From Symbiobacteriaceae bacterium (GTDB taxonomy: Bacteria > Bacillota > JAAYKD01 > WRDA01): DNA of 9,890 nt. Position numbers and translations under genes: made by a program. This document shows positions 1 through 6,398 of the stretch, piece after piece (position 1 is the stretch's first letter; each line of letters starts with the position of its first letter). A model generated the notes under the pieces. That model made no database searches. It was not told the origin of the DNA and saw nothing but the letters and a program-made list of their open reading frames with translations. Location: NCBI GenBank assembly GCA_009779515.1, contig WREE01000072.1, forward strand, positions 1-9,890. Reading direction: 5' to 3'.

Positions 1-1
1 C

Positions 2-97
2 CAGGGGTTGGTGGTGGAACAGGGAACCCCTGCAGAGCTTTTTGGCAACCCTCAAGAAGAGCGCACCCAACGCTTTTTAGCCAACTTTCGCAAATGA
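2..97 (+). CDS. Polar amino acid ABC transporter ATP-binding protein, C-terminal end (partial)
   Basis: Only the last 31 codons and the TGA stop are in the window; the 5' part lies upstream. The readable tail contains GLVVEQGTPAELF followed by NPQEERTQRFLANF. This is the characteristic end of GlnQ/HisP-type ATPases of the polar amino acid uptake family (a G.ivE.G.p.elf.nP..eRt..FL pattern). These proteins hydrolyse ATP on the cytoplasmic face of a two-permease complex. The next gene, 57 bp downstream on the same strand, encodes a matching family-3 binding lipoprotein, which supports the assignment and suggests one operon. No Walker or signature motif is visible because the catalytic region is outside the window. 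The substrate cannot be told from this fragment. Confidence 0.85.
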   Translation, partial: QGLVVEQGTPAELFGNPQEERTQRFLANFRK

Positions 98-101
98 ACC
101 A

Positions 102-113
102 GCGGTATACCGC
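102..113. repeat. 12-bp perfect palindrome after the ATPase stop codon
   Basis: GCGGTATACCGC is its own reverse complement and starts 4 bp after the TGA stop of the ATPase gene, in the 57-bp gap before the binding-protein gene. It could be a small intercistronic hairpin or a protein-binding site. Its short length means chance is a real alternative. Confidence 0.35.
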
Positions 114-154
114 CGACCTTCAGTGCAAGCTGAACAATATTTGGAAAGGTAGGA

Positions 155-1036
155 ATGTACATGAAACTGAGGAAATGGTTATCCAGACTTGGTCTCTTTC
201 TGGTTTTGGCTCTGGTGGTAAGCTGCACTCCCACAACTCCCACATCGGCTCCGACGCAGCCCCCCACCCAACCCCCTACTGCCGCACCTACCGCACCTCC
301 GCCCCCGCCGGTAAAAAGCATCAAAGTGGGTACTATGGGCACCTATAGCCCTTTTACCTATAACGATGAAGATGGCAATCTTACCGGCTACGACATCGAA
401 GTTCTTCGCTTGCTGGAGGAAAGAATTCCCGAAATCGAGTTTGAATTTATCCAAACTACTTGGGAGGCACTCTTTGCCGGTTTAGACGCCGATAAGTTCG
501 ACCTGGTCGCCAACCAAATTGCGAAAAACCCCGACCGGGAAGCGAAGTATCTTTTCCCGGAATACGGCTATATCTTTGTGCAAACCCAACTGGTAGTCCG
601 TGCCGATGATGACGAGCGTACCAGCTTAGCGGACTTCGAGGGAGCTGAACTGGGGGGCGTCACCGGAGATTATTTCTCCGAAATGCTGGAAGATTATAAC
701 GCTGCCAACGGTAACCCCTTTACTATCCGCTATTACGCCGAGGAATATGTCGATATCTTTATGGATATTGATAACGGCAGAGTAGCTGCTACAGTTAACG
801 ATAATGCGGTAGTTGCCAGCTATGCCCAAACTTTAGGTCTGCAAATTAAGTGCGTAGGGGAAGTTTTGGAAGCCTCGGCATCTTTCTTTGTTTTCCGTCA
901 GGACGCTTCAGGAGAGGAATTAAAAGCCCTCATCGATAAGGCGATGGAGGAAGTTCTGGCAGATGGCTCCTTAGCCGCCCTCTGCATCGCATGGTTCGGA
1001 GAAGATTATACCCAAGATACCAGCGACCCAGGATAA
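155..1036 (+). CDS. Polar amino acid (cystine-like) ABC transporter substrate-binding lipoprotein
   Basis: A 293-residue family-3 extracellular solute-binding protein, expected to capture a polar amino acid outside the membrane and deliver it to an ABC permease. Residues 1-23 form a basic-hydrophobic signal peptide ending in a lipobox (LVVSC) with the lipid-modified Cys24. Residues 25-53 are a Thr/Pro/Ala-rich tether. The binding domain follows, with the typical GYDIEVLRLL segment, ANQIAKNPDREAKYLF (its Arg is placed like the ligand carboxylate-binding Arg of the family) and a RVAATVND stretch resembling FliY/TcyA cystine-binding proteins. The ligand is therefore tentatively cystine or another polar amino acid. 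ATG 161 is an equally good start: TAGGA at 150-154 is 6 nt from it, while AAAGG at 145-149 is 5 nt from ATG 155. The gene follows the ATPase fragment and ends just before a strong terminator. Confidence 0.92.
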   Translation: MYMKLRKWLSRLGLFLVLALVVSCTPTTPTSAPTQPPTQPPTAAPTAPPPPPVKSIKVGTMGTYSPFTYNDEDGNLTGYDIEVLRLLEERIPEIEFEFIQTTWEALFAGLDADKFDLVANQIAKNPDREAKYLFPEYGYIFVQTQLVVRADDDERTSLADFEGAELGGVTGDYFSEMLEDYNAANGNPFTIRYYAEEYVDIFMDIDNGRVAATVNDNAVVASYAQTLGLQIKCVGEVLEASASFFVFRQDASGEELKALIDKAMEEVLADGSLAALCIAWFGEDYTQDTSDPG

Positions 1037-1065
1037 GGTCACCACAATCTGAGGGTGAAGACGTT

Positions 1066-1098
1066 AGGGTGAAGACAAAGTCTTCACCCTCGTTTTTT
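1066..1098 (+). terminator. Rho-independent terminator of the amino acid transporter operon
   Basis: The left arm AGGGTGAAGAC (1066-1076) and right arm GTCTTCACCCT (1080-1090) pair perfectly over 11 bp around an AAA loop. After CG there is a run of six T (1093-1098). It lies 29 bp after the binding-protein stop codon. A second copy of the left arm (GAGGGTGAAGAC, 1051-1062) just upstream can pair with the same right arm over 12 bp. Confidence 0.9.
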
Positions 1099-1228
1099 AT
1101 TAATTTTGCTTGTCCTAACACCCTACGTTTCTCTTGCCTGCAACTTGTTAAAAGCCTCTTAGCTAAAATTTTATCTTTGCTCTAGGGAAGACACTCTTTA
1201 GCAGGAATACTTTTCCGTGGTGTAGAAC
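1099..1228 (+). other. Intergenic leader before the oligopeptide operon; no firm promoter
   Basis: AT-rich stretch after the terminator that should hold the promoter of the oligopeptide operon. The best pair I can find is TTGTTA (1145-1150) with TTTTAT (1169-1174) at 18-bp spacing, which is a weak match. TAAAAT at 1164-1169 is a better -10 box but has no -35 at a usable distance. No riboswitch or RNA gene is recognisable. Confidence 0.3.
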
Positions 1229-1236
1229 AAAGGTGA
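1229..1236 (+). promoter_or_regulatory. Shine-Dalgarno-like site before the OppD-like gene, start unresolved
   Basis: AAAGGTGA is the strongest ribosome-binding match here. It sits 11 nt before the in-frame ATG 1248, but only 4 nt before ATG 1241, which is in another frame and stops after 14 codons. It also overlaps an in-frame GTG at 1233. A second weaker site, GGGAG at 1258-1262, lies 9 nt before an in-frame TTG at 1272. The start of this gene is therefore uncertain. Confidence 0.5.
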
Positions 1237-1247
1237 CATTATGCCAT

Positions 1248-2330
1248 ATGGTTGGTCGGGAGTTGATTTCATTGGACTATGCTAAAGTAGCTTTGGAGTC
1301 AGAAGCTGTCCTCGAGGTTAAGAATCTCTCTCTCTCCTTTCGCACTCACGGTGGGATTGTCCAAGCAGTGCGTCATATCAGCTTCGACCTGCAAAAAGGG
1401 GAAACTCTTGCCATCGTGGGGGAATCTGGGTCGGGTAAATCGGTGACGACCAAAGCCATTATGGGGATCTTGCCGGGGAACGCCAGCATTGACACTGGGG
1501 AAATCCTTTATGGTGGTCTCAATTTAGTCCAGCTTAAGGAAGCCGAGTATCACAAAATTCGTGGTAAACGGATTGGGCTAATTTTTCAAGACCCTCTCTC
1601 CGCTCTTAACCCCCTTATGCGAATTGGCGACCAGATAACCGAAGTACTTTATCTGGCGCTAAAAATGCCGTCCAGGCAAGCCAAAGAGCGGGCTTTGGAG
1701 CTGATGACTGCCGTGGGAATTCCTGATGCGGAGCAACGTTTCTATCAATACCCTTTCCAGTTCTCCGGGGGGATGCGCCAGCGTATTGTCATTGCCATCG
1801 CCATCGCTTCCGACCCGGAAATTCTCATTTGCGATGAACCGACCACCGCCCTAGATGTTACCGTGCAAGCCAGAATTCTGGAACTAATTAACAACATTAA
1901 AAGAGAGCGCAACCTTTCGGTAATTTTTATTACCCACGATTTGGGTGTGGTCGCCAATATGGCAGACCGTGTAGCCGTTATGTATGCCGGTAAAATCGTG
2001 GAGATAGGTACCAGCGAAGATATTTTTTTAACCCCGGAACACCCTTACACTTGGGCGCTTCTGGGCTCTATTCCTGACTTGGATTCCCCTAAGGAGCGGC
2101 TGCTCTCCATTCCGGGGACGCCTCCGAACATGATTTATCCTCCTGTCGGAGATGCTTTTGCCCTGAGAAACCCCTACGCCATGAAGATTGATGCTGTGGC
2201 GGAACCGCCTATGTTCCAGGTCAGCCCTACCCATTATGCTGCCACTTGGCGTTTGCACCCCAAGGCTCCGCCTACCCAAATGCCAGAGGTTTTGCAAGCC
2301 AGAATAAGTCGAATGAAAGCAGGAGCGTAG
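1248..2330 (+). CDS. oppD: Oligopeptide ABC transporter ATP-binding protein, OppD-like
   Basis: One of two ATPase subunits powering peptide import at the cytoplasmic face of the membrane. From ATG 1248 the protein has 360 residues. Motifs: Walker A GESGSGKS (58-65), Q-loop QDPLSALNP (Q114), signature FSGGMRQR (172-179), Walker B ILICDEP (D196, E197), D-loop ALDV, and H-loop THDLG (H230). The C-terminal oligopeptide-transporter region follows, with HPYTWALLGSIP and SIPGTPPN. In this region many OppD/DppD proteins carry four Cys; here the same places hold D302, N308, D315 and T333. From memory this matches a Firmicutes-type OppD subfamily. It is the first gene of the operon, 6 bp before the OppF-like gene. 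Alternative starts are GTG 1233 (365 aa) and TTG 1272. Confidence 0.93.
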   Translation: MVGRELISLDYAKVALESEAVLEVKNLSLSFRTHGGIVQAVRHISFDLQKGETLAIVGESGSGKSVTTKAIMGILPGNASIDTGEILYGGLNLVQLKEAEYHKIRGKRIGLIFQDPLSALNPLMRIGDQITEVLYLALKMPSRQAKERALELMTAVGIPDAEQRFYQYPFQFSGGMRQRIVIAIAIASDPEILICDEPTTALDVTVQARILELINNIKRERNLSVIFITHDLGVVANMADRVAVMYAGKIVEIGTSEDIFLTPEHPYTWALLGSIPDLDSPKERLLSIPGTPPNMIYPPVGDAFALRNPYAMKIDAVAEPPMFQVSPTHYAATWRLHPKAPPTQMPEVLQARISRMKAGA

Positions 2331-2336
2331 GCGAAT

Positions 2337-3314
2337 ATGGAAATGCCAGATAACAAATCCACGGCGGAAGTGTCCCACCCCAGGCGCCAACTCCTGGAAG
2401 TGGATGATCTTGCTATGCATTTTTCCTCGGGATGGGGGCAGCGCAAGATCGTGGTCAAGGCGGTAGATGGTATCTCTTTTGTCATTAACGAAGCCGAGAC
2501 TTTTGGTTTGGTCGGCGAGTCCGGCTGTGGTAAAACCACCTGCGGACGTGCTATCGTGCGCCTTTACGACCCTACGGCAGGCAGGGTTAGCTTCATGGGG
2601 CGGGAGATTTCTGGTCCCATGAACGGCGAGCTGCGCTCCTACATAACTGATAATATCGCCATGGTTTTTCAAGACCCGGTAGAATCTTTGAACCCGCGCA
2701 TGACGGTGGAAGAGATTATCAGCGAAGGGTTAAGGGTGCGGGGTTTTACCAACAAAGAGGAAGTGCGCACCAAAGTTTTGGATATGCTGGACAAGGTTGG
2801 TCTTAATGAGGAGCATGCCACCCGCTACCCCCACGAATTCTCCGGAGGCCAGAGGCAGCGGATAGGTATCGCGCGAGCGATTGTGGTGCAACCCAAGCTC
2901 ATCATTGCCGATGAACCGGTTTCGGCTCTGGATGTCTCTATTCAGGCACAAGTCATTAACCTGCTCAACGACCTGAAAAGAGATATGGGGTTAACGATTA
3001 TGTTTATCGCCCATGATCTCTCCGTGGTTAAGTACTTCTCCGACCGTATCGGGGTCATGTATTACGGCAAACTGGTGGAAATTGCCCGGTCAGAGGATCT
3101 CTACCTTAACCCCGTCCACCCTTACACCAGGTCATTGCTTTCGGCCATTCCCAGACCCAACCCGCTCTCGGAGCGAGCTAGGGTAAGATATGCCTACGAC
3201 CCTAACCGTGACCACGATTACTCTAACCATCGGCCTCAGATGTGGGAGCTAGAAAAAGACCACTTTGTCCTGCTGTCGGAACCGGAATACCAGAGATATA
3301 TATCGGCACGCTAA
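2337..3314 (+). CDS. oppF: Oligopeptide ABC transporter ATP-binding protein, OppF-like
   Basis: Second ATPase subunit, expected to pair with the OppD-like protein on the cytoplasmic side of the permeases. It has 325 residues: Walker A GESGCGKT (60-67), Q-loop FQDPVESLNP (Q112), signature FSGGQRQR (168-175), Walker B LIIADEP (D192, E193), D-loop SALDV and H-loop AHDLS (H226). The end, HPYTRSLLSAIPRPNP, then ERARVRYAYDP, HDYS and a final Tyr-rich tail, is typical of OppF proteins of the oligopeptide group. No Cys cluster is present in this tail. ATG 2337 lies 11 nt after GGAG (2322-2325), which is inside the end of the upstream gene; ATG 2343 is possible but farther from it. The tight 6-bp spacing indicates co-transcription and perhaps coupled translation. 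Confidence 0.94.
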   Translation: MEMPDNKSTAEVSHPRRQLLEVDDLAMHFSSGWGQRKIVVKAVDGISFVINEAETFGLVGESGCGKTTCGRAIVRLYDPTAGRVSFMGREISGPMNGELRSYITDNIAMVFQDPVESLNPRMTVEEIISEGLRVRGFTNKEEVRTKVLDMLDKVGLNEEHATRYPHEFSGGQRQRIGIARAIVVQPKLIIADEPVSALDVSIQAQVINLLNDLKRDMGLTIMFIAHDLSVVKYFSDRIGVMYYGKLVEIARSEDLYLNPVHPYTRSLLSAIPRPNPLSERARVRYAYDPNRDHDYSNHRPQMWELEKDHFVLLSEPEYQRYISAR

Positions 3315-3330
3315 AAAGTATCATCTTATG

Positions 3331-3401
3331 TTGACAGCGCGAATCTTCGTGTACGAGGAAGAGGCGATGAAGGATGTACTAGTAATGGGCGGCAATATAA
3401 T
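3331..3401 (+). promoter_or_regulatory. Possible promoter elements for the binding-protein gene
   Basis: The 145-bp gap before the binding-protein gene contains a consensus -35 hexamer TTGACA (3331-3336) and a consensus -10 hexamer TATAAT (3396-3401). They are 59 bp apart, so they do not form one promoter. TTGACA has only a weak -10 (TACGAG, 15-bp spacing) and TATAAT has no clear -35. A separate promoter would fit the usual need for excess binding protein, but the sequence alone does not prove it. Confidence 0.3.
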
Positions 3402-3459
3402 TTGTTTTCCAAGTCCCATCTAGCAGAGCATCGACTAAAATATTTAAGGGGGATTTTCC

Positions 3460-5286
3460 ATGAGCAAGAAGCTGCTTTCGTTACTCATGGTGGCTATCAT
3501 CGTTATGACAGCTGCCTGCAACCCGGCACCCGCGCCGACCAGCCCGCCTACAGCAGCGCCCACGGCGGCGCCTACCGAACCGCCACCGCCACCTAAGCAG
3601 GAGGAGAAGATTTACCGCACCACCTTCACCGCCGACATCCGTACCTTAAACCCGCACACCGGTACGCAATCGGTGGAAGACGGTGCGCGAGCGGATCTTT
3701 CGCCCTTGCTCTTTATGCAGGCGATTGAGTACGATGCCGCCGGTAATCCGGTTGCTCCCGTGTGGTTACCGGTCTTTGCTGCCGAACTGCCTATTGCTCT
3801 GGATGACGGTTACAACTGGGAGATTAAGCTCAATCCCGATGGAGTTTGGGAAAACGGCGAGCCGGTTGATGCCGACACCTGGATGTATACCTTCAAAATG
3901 TACGTCGACCCCACTATGTTCAACCCCTACGGCTCCTGGCTTTTCAGAGATCAAATCGAAATTGTCAACGCTGAAGCCTATTACCTGCAAAACCAGGCAG
4001 GTAACGACCCCGTGGCTTGGGAAGATGTTGGTATCACCAAAGTTGACGACTACACTATTCATCTTTCTCTTACCTCACGCTACCGGCAAGATGACGTTAT
4101 CCGCCACTTTGGTAAAATTTATGCTGTCTACGAGCCACTGTACGAGTCTCTGATGAACGAGTCCCGGACGCAAACCACCTACGGCACCGATAAAGCTTCC
4201 TTTTTATCCGGTGGTCCTTACATTTTGGAATCTTGGACAATCGGTTCCGAGCGGCTGTACAAGAAAAACCCCTTATGGCCCCATGCCGATATGATCAACC
4301 TGGATGGTGTGTTATCCACTCTGGTACCCGATTCCAACGCTGCTCAGCTTCTTTTCGAAAATGGTGAAATTGACGTCTTAGGTGTCACCGCTGCCATGTA
4401 CGAAGGCTACCGGGAAGATCCCCGTTTGCTGATTACCCCTTCCGGTGCCAACCAAATTCTCTACGCCAACGTGGTCAATCCCCAGGTGCCCATCCTGGCG
4501 GATCTTAATATGAGAAAAGCTCTATACCATGCCGTCGATCGGGAAAGCGTGGCTAAGCTGGTTAACGTAGCTCCCTGGGCAACCTTTATGCACGGTAACG
4601 CTGGCGGACCGAGACCTGGAGTCGGGTTCTGGGATACCCCTGAAGCCCAAGCTTTAATTCCGGATAACTGGGGCTTCGATCCTGAGCTGGCTAAACAGTA
4701 CTTCGATACGGCTTATGCGGCAGCAGGGCTAAGCGGCAAGTTGGTGCTGGAGTTTATGTATTCGGAAACCAGCGAAGTTCATAAAAGTGTTATTGAATTC
4801 CTGCAGGCACAATGGGCAATTATCTTTGGTCAAGATCTCTTTGAATTGCGTCTGGTGCCAGTCCCTTCGCCGGCTATTCTGGCAGCCCAAACCGAGTGGC
4901 CTAGTAACCCCAACTCTTATCAGCTTTCCATTCAAGGTTTGAACTGGCCGAACACCATGTATTATCCCAACCAACAGTTCAAGTTCTACTGCAACATGAA
5001 CGTCGACGGCTTAACCTTTACCGATTTTGAATCGATGGCACCGGATATGCCAGAGATGTATTTGCTTTCTCTTACCGAGGAGTACCGCATGGATTCCGAA
5101 CTTCTCTACGAACTCTCTCTGGAGATGGAAAAATACTGGATGGACAATATGTTCGGCATCACCCTTTACCGCCCCTTATCCTTTACTATTTACAGTGACC
5201 GCATCGTTCTTCCTGTTACTCAGGAGCAGTACAGCCCCCTCATCGGCTGGGGCACCAGGTGGATGGATATCGACCTGACGAAATAG
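3460..5286 (+). CDS. oppA: Oligopeptide ABC transporter substrate-binding lipoprotein, OppA-like
   Basis: A 608-residue family-5 extracellular solute-binding protein, the peptide receptor of the transporter. The start is firm: AAGGGGGA (3446-3453) lies 6 nt before ATG 3460. Residues 1-19 form a signal peptide and Cys20 (MTAAC) is the likely lipidation site. Residues 21-46 are an Ala/Pro/Thr-rich tether like that of the amino acid binding protein upstream. The mature domain begins near IYRTTFTADIRTLNPHTG, the usual start of this fold. It contains VWENGEPVDADTW, LSGGPYILESW and LNMRKALYHAVDRESV, all hallmark blocks of family 5. The C-terminal part is complete (IYSDRIVLPV, then WMDIDLTK). The exact peptide preference cannot be read from the sequence. 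It sits between the ATPase and permease genes, unlike the common order in which the binding protein comes first. Confidence 0.94.
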   Translation: MSKKLLSLLMVAIIVMTAACNPAPAPTSPPTAAPTAAPTEPPPPPKQEEKIYRTTFTADIRTLNPHTGTQSVEDGARADLSPLLFMQAIEYDAAGNPVAPVWLPVFAAELPIALDDGYNWEIKLNPDGVWENGEPVDADTWMYTFKMYVDPTMFNPYGSWLFRDQIEIVNAEAYYLQNQAGNDPVAWEDVGITKVDDYTIHLSLTSRYRQDDVIRHFGKIYAVYEPLYESLMNESRTQTTYGTDKASFLSGGPYILESWTIGSERLYKKNPLWPHADMINLDGVLSTLVPDSNAAQLLFENGEIDVLGVTAAMYEGYREDPRLLITPSGANQILYANVVNPQVPILADLNMRKALYHAVDRESVAKLVNVAPWATFMHGNAGGPRPGVGFWDTPEAQALIPDNWGFDPELAKQYFDTAYAAAGLSGKLVLEFMYSETSEVHKSVIEFLQAQWAIIFGQDLFELRLVPVPSPAILAAQTEWPSNPNSYQLSIQGLNWPNTMYYPNQQFKFYCNMNVDGLTFTDFESMAPDMPEMYLLSLTEEYRMDSELLYELSLEMEKYWMDNMFGITLYRPLSFTIYSDRIVLPVTQEQYSPLIGWGTRWMDIDLTK

Positions 5287-5304
5287 TTAGAGCAATTTCC
5301 TTAA

Positions 5305-5330
5305 GGGACAGGAGGGTTATCTCCTGTCCC
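5305..5330 (+). other. Intercistronic stem-loop between binding-protein and permease genes
   Basis: GGGACAGGAG (5305-5314) and CTCCTGTCCC (5321-5330) form a perfect 10-bp stem around a 6-nt loop, starting 18 bp after the binding-protein stop codon. No T-run follows, so it is not a classical terminator. Such structures between a binding-protein gene and permease genes can protect the upstream message from 3' degradation or reduce read-through; that role is inferred. Confidence 0.7.
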
Positions 5331-5333
5331 CTA

Positions 5334-5345
5334 CTGCCGCGGCAG
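5334..5345. repeat. 12-bp palindrome next to the intercistronic stem-loop
   Basis: CTGCCGCGGCAG is a perfect palindrome 3 bp after the 10-bp stem-loop. It may extend the structured region or be a protein-binding site. The half CTGCCG recurs at 5388-5393 in the same gap. It is short enough to be chance. Confidence 0.35.
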
Positions 5346-5436
5346 ATATTCATAGACCAGGGGCACGTGGGTGTGAAGACGCCAAATCTGCCGTGGGATA
5401 TGCGCTGTTGGCCTGGGGAAAGTTTTAACGGTTAAG

Positions 5437-5444
5437 AAAGGTGG
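5437..5444 (+). promoter_or_regulatory. Ribosome binding site that fixes the OppB-like start at ATG 5451
   Basis: AAAGGTGG lies 6 nt before ATG 5451. The earlier in-frame GTG at 5445 directly abuts this site and is unlikely to be used, so the protein begins MVRYVSGR. Confidence 0.75.
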
Positions 5445-5450
5445 GTGCCC

Positions 5451-6398
5451 ATGGTTAGATACGTCTCGGGACGTTTGTTAGCGATGGCGCTTACGCTGTT
5501 TATCATTGTCACCATCTCCTTCGCTATGCTTCGCCTTATGCCCGGAAATATTTTTGAAAACCCGGATATTCCCCAGGTAGTGCGGGAGGCGCTAAACGCC
5601 AAGTACCACTTAGACAAACCCATTATGGTGCAATATGGCTACTTTTTACGCGGAGTCCTAGCTGATGGCGATTGGGGTACGTCTATAGTGCTGCAGCCTA
5701 CCAAACCGGTTTTCGACATCCTGTGGCAACGGATTCCTGTCTCCATGCATTTGAACATTGTCTCTTTGTTAATTTCCCTACCCTTGGGTATGCTTTTCGG
5801 CATCCTGGCTGCTTTGGGGCGGAATAGAGCTCCCGACCATGCCATCTCCTTTGCCGTGGTGATGTGTATCTCTATCCCTTCTTTTGTCTTTGCCGCCGTC
5901 ATGCAATACTTTCTCTGCTTTCGCTTGGGTTGGTTCCCGATAATTTATCGAGCCAACCAGGTAGGCTGGGAGTATCTGCGGCAAATTGTCATGCCGGTTT
6001 TGGCCCTCTCCTTTGGTCCCATCGCCGCCACCACCCGCTTCCTGAGAGGTGAGCTTATCGAAACTCTTTCCTCGGAGTTCATGATGCTGGCACGCACGAA
6101 AGGTCTTACCCATTTTCATGCTACGGTACGCCACGCTCTGAGGAACTCTTTGGTACCTATGGTTAACAGTATCGTGGGTATGTTTGTCGGGGTGCTAACC
6201 GGCTCTTTAGTCATCGAGCGGATTTTCGCTATTCCCGGTGTGGGTGGTATTATGCTACAGGCGATCAACGCCTTAGACCACCCGGTCACCATTGCCGCTC
6301 TGATTTTTTATAGTCTGGTCTCTCTGCTTTCTATTTTAATCGTAGACCTTTTATATGGTGTCGTCGATCCTCGTATAAGGATGGGATCCAGAAGATGA
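5451..6398 (+). CDS. oppB: Oligopeptide ABC transporter permease, OppB-like
   Basis: One of the two integral membrane subunits of the peptide channel. It has 315 residues, normal for the family. TM1 (about 8-30, followed by RLMPG) starts at the N-terminus, as in all OppB/DppB proteins. The extracytoplasmic loop has YHLDKPIMVQYGYFLRGVL and DWGTS. Further membrane segments lie near 100-122, 133-156, 178-197, 236-256 and 279-302. The cytoplasmic EAA loop (about 206-232, with ARTKG and RHALRNSLVP) is the contact to the ATPases. The C-terminus VDPRIR is typical. The stop overlaps the start of the next permease (ATGA), so the two are translationally coupled. The 164-bp leader after the binding-protein gene contains hairpins but no convincing promoter. 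Confidence 0.94.
   Translation: MVRYVSGRLLAMALTLFIIVTISFAMLRLMPGNIFENPDIPQVVREALNAKYHLDKPIMVQYGYFLRGVLADGDWGTSIVLQPTKPVFDILWQRIPVSMHLNIVSLLISLPLGMLFGILAALGRNRAPDHAISFAVVMCISIPSFVFAAVMQYFLCFRLGWFPIIYRANQVGWEYLRQIVMPVLALSFGPIAATTRFLRGELIETLSSEFMMLARTKGLTHFHATVRHALRNSLVPMVNSIVGMFVGVLTGSLVIERIFAIPGVGGIMLQAINALDHPVTIAALIFYSLVSLLSILIVDLLYGVVDPRIRMGSRR

Noticed and set aside
230..315. Repeat array in the Pro/Thr-rich coding stretch
   Set aside because: The low-complexity DNA is explained by the lipoprotein tether (repeated cct/acc/gca codons); there are no regular repeats with spacers as in a CRISPR.
2028..2672. A 214-codon open frame on the minus strand
   Set aside because: It lies antisense across the end of the OppD-like gene and the start of the OppF-like gene, has no recognisable domain or ribosome site, and is a shadow of strongly supported coding sequence.
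3683..4153. A 156-codon open frame on the plus strand inside the binding-protein gene
   Set aside because: It is the +2/+3 shadow of oppA; composition is low-quality (many Arg, Pro, Ser) and no family resemblance is visible.
5305..5345. Intrinsic terminator after oppA
   Set aside because: The 10-bp stem is perfect, but no T-run follows (CTACTGCCGCGGCAG), so I call it a stem-loop instead.
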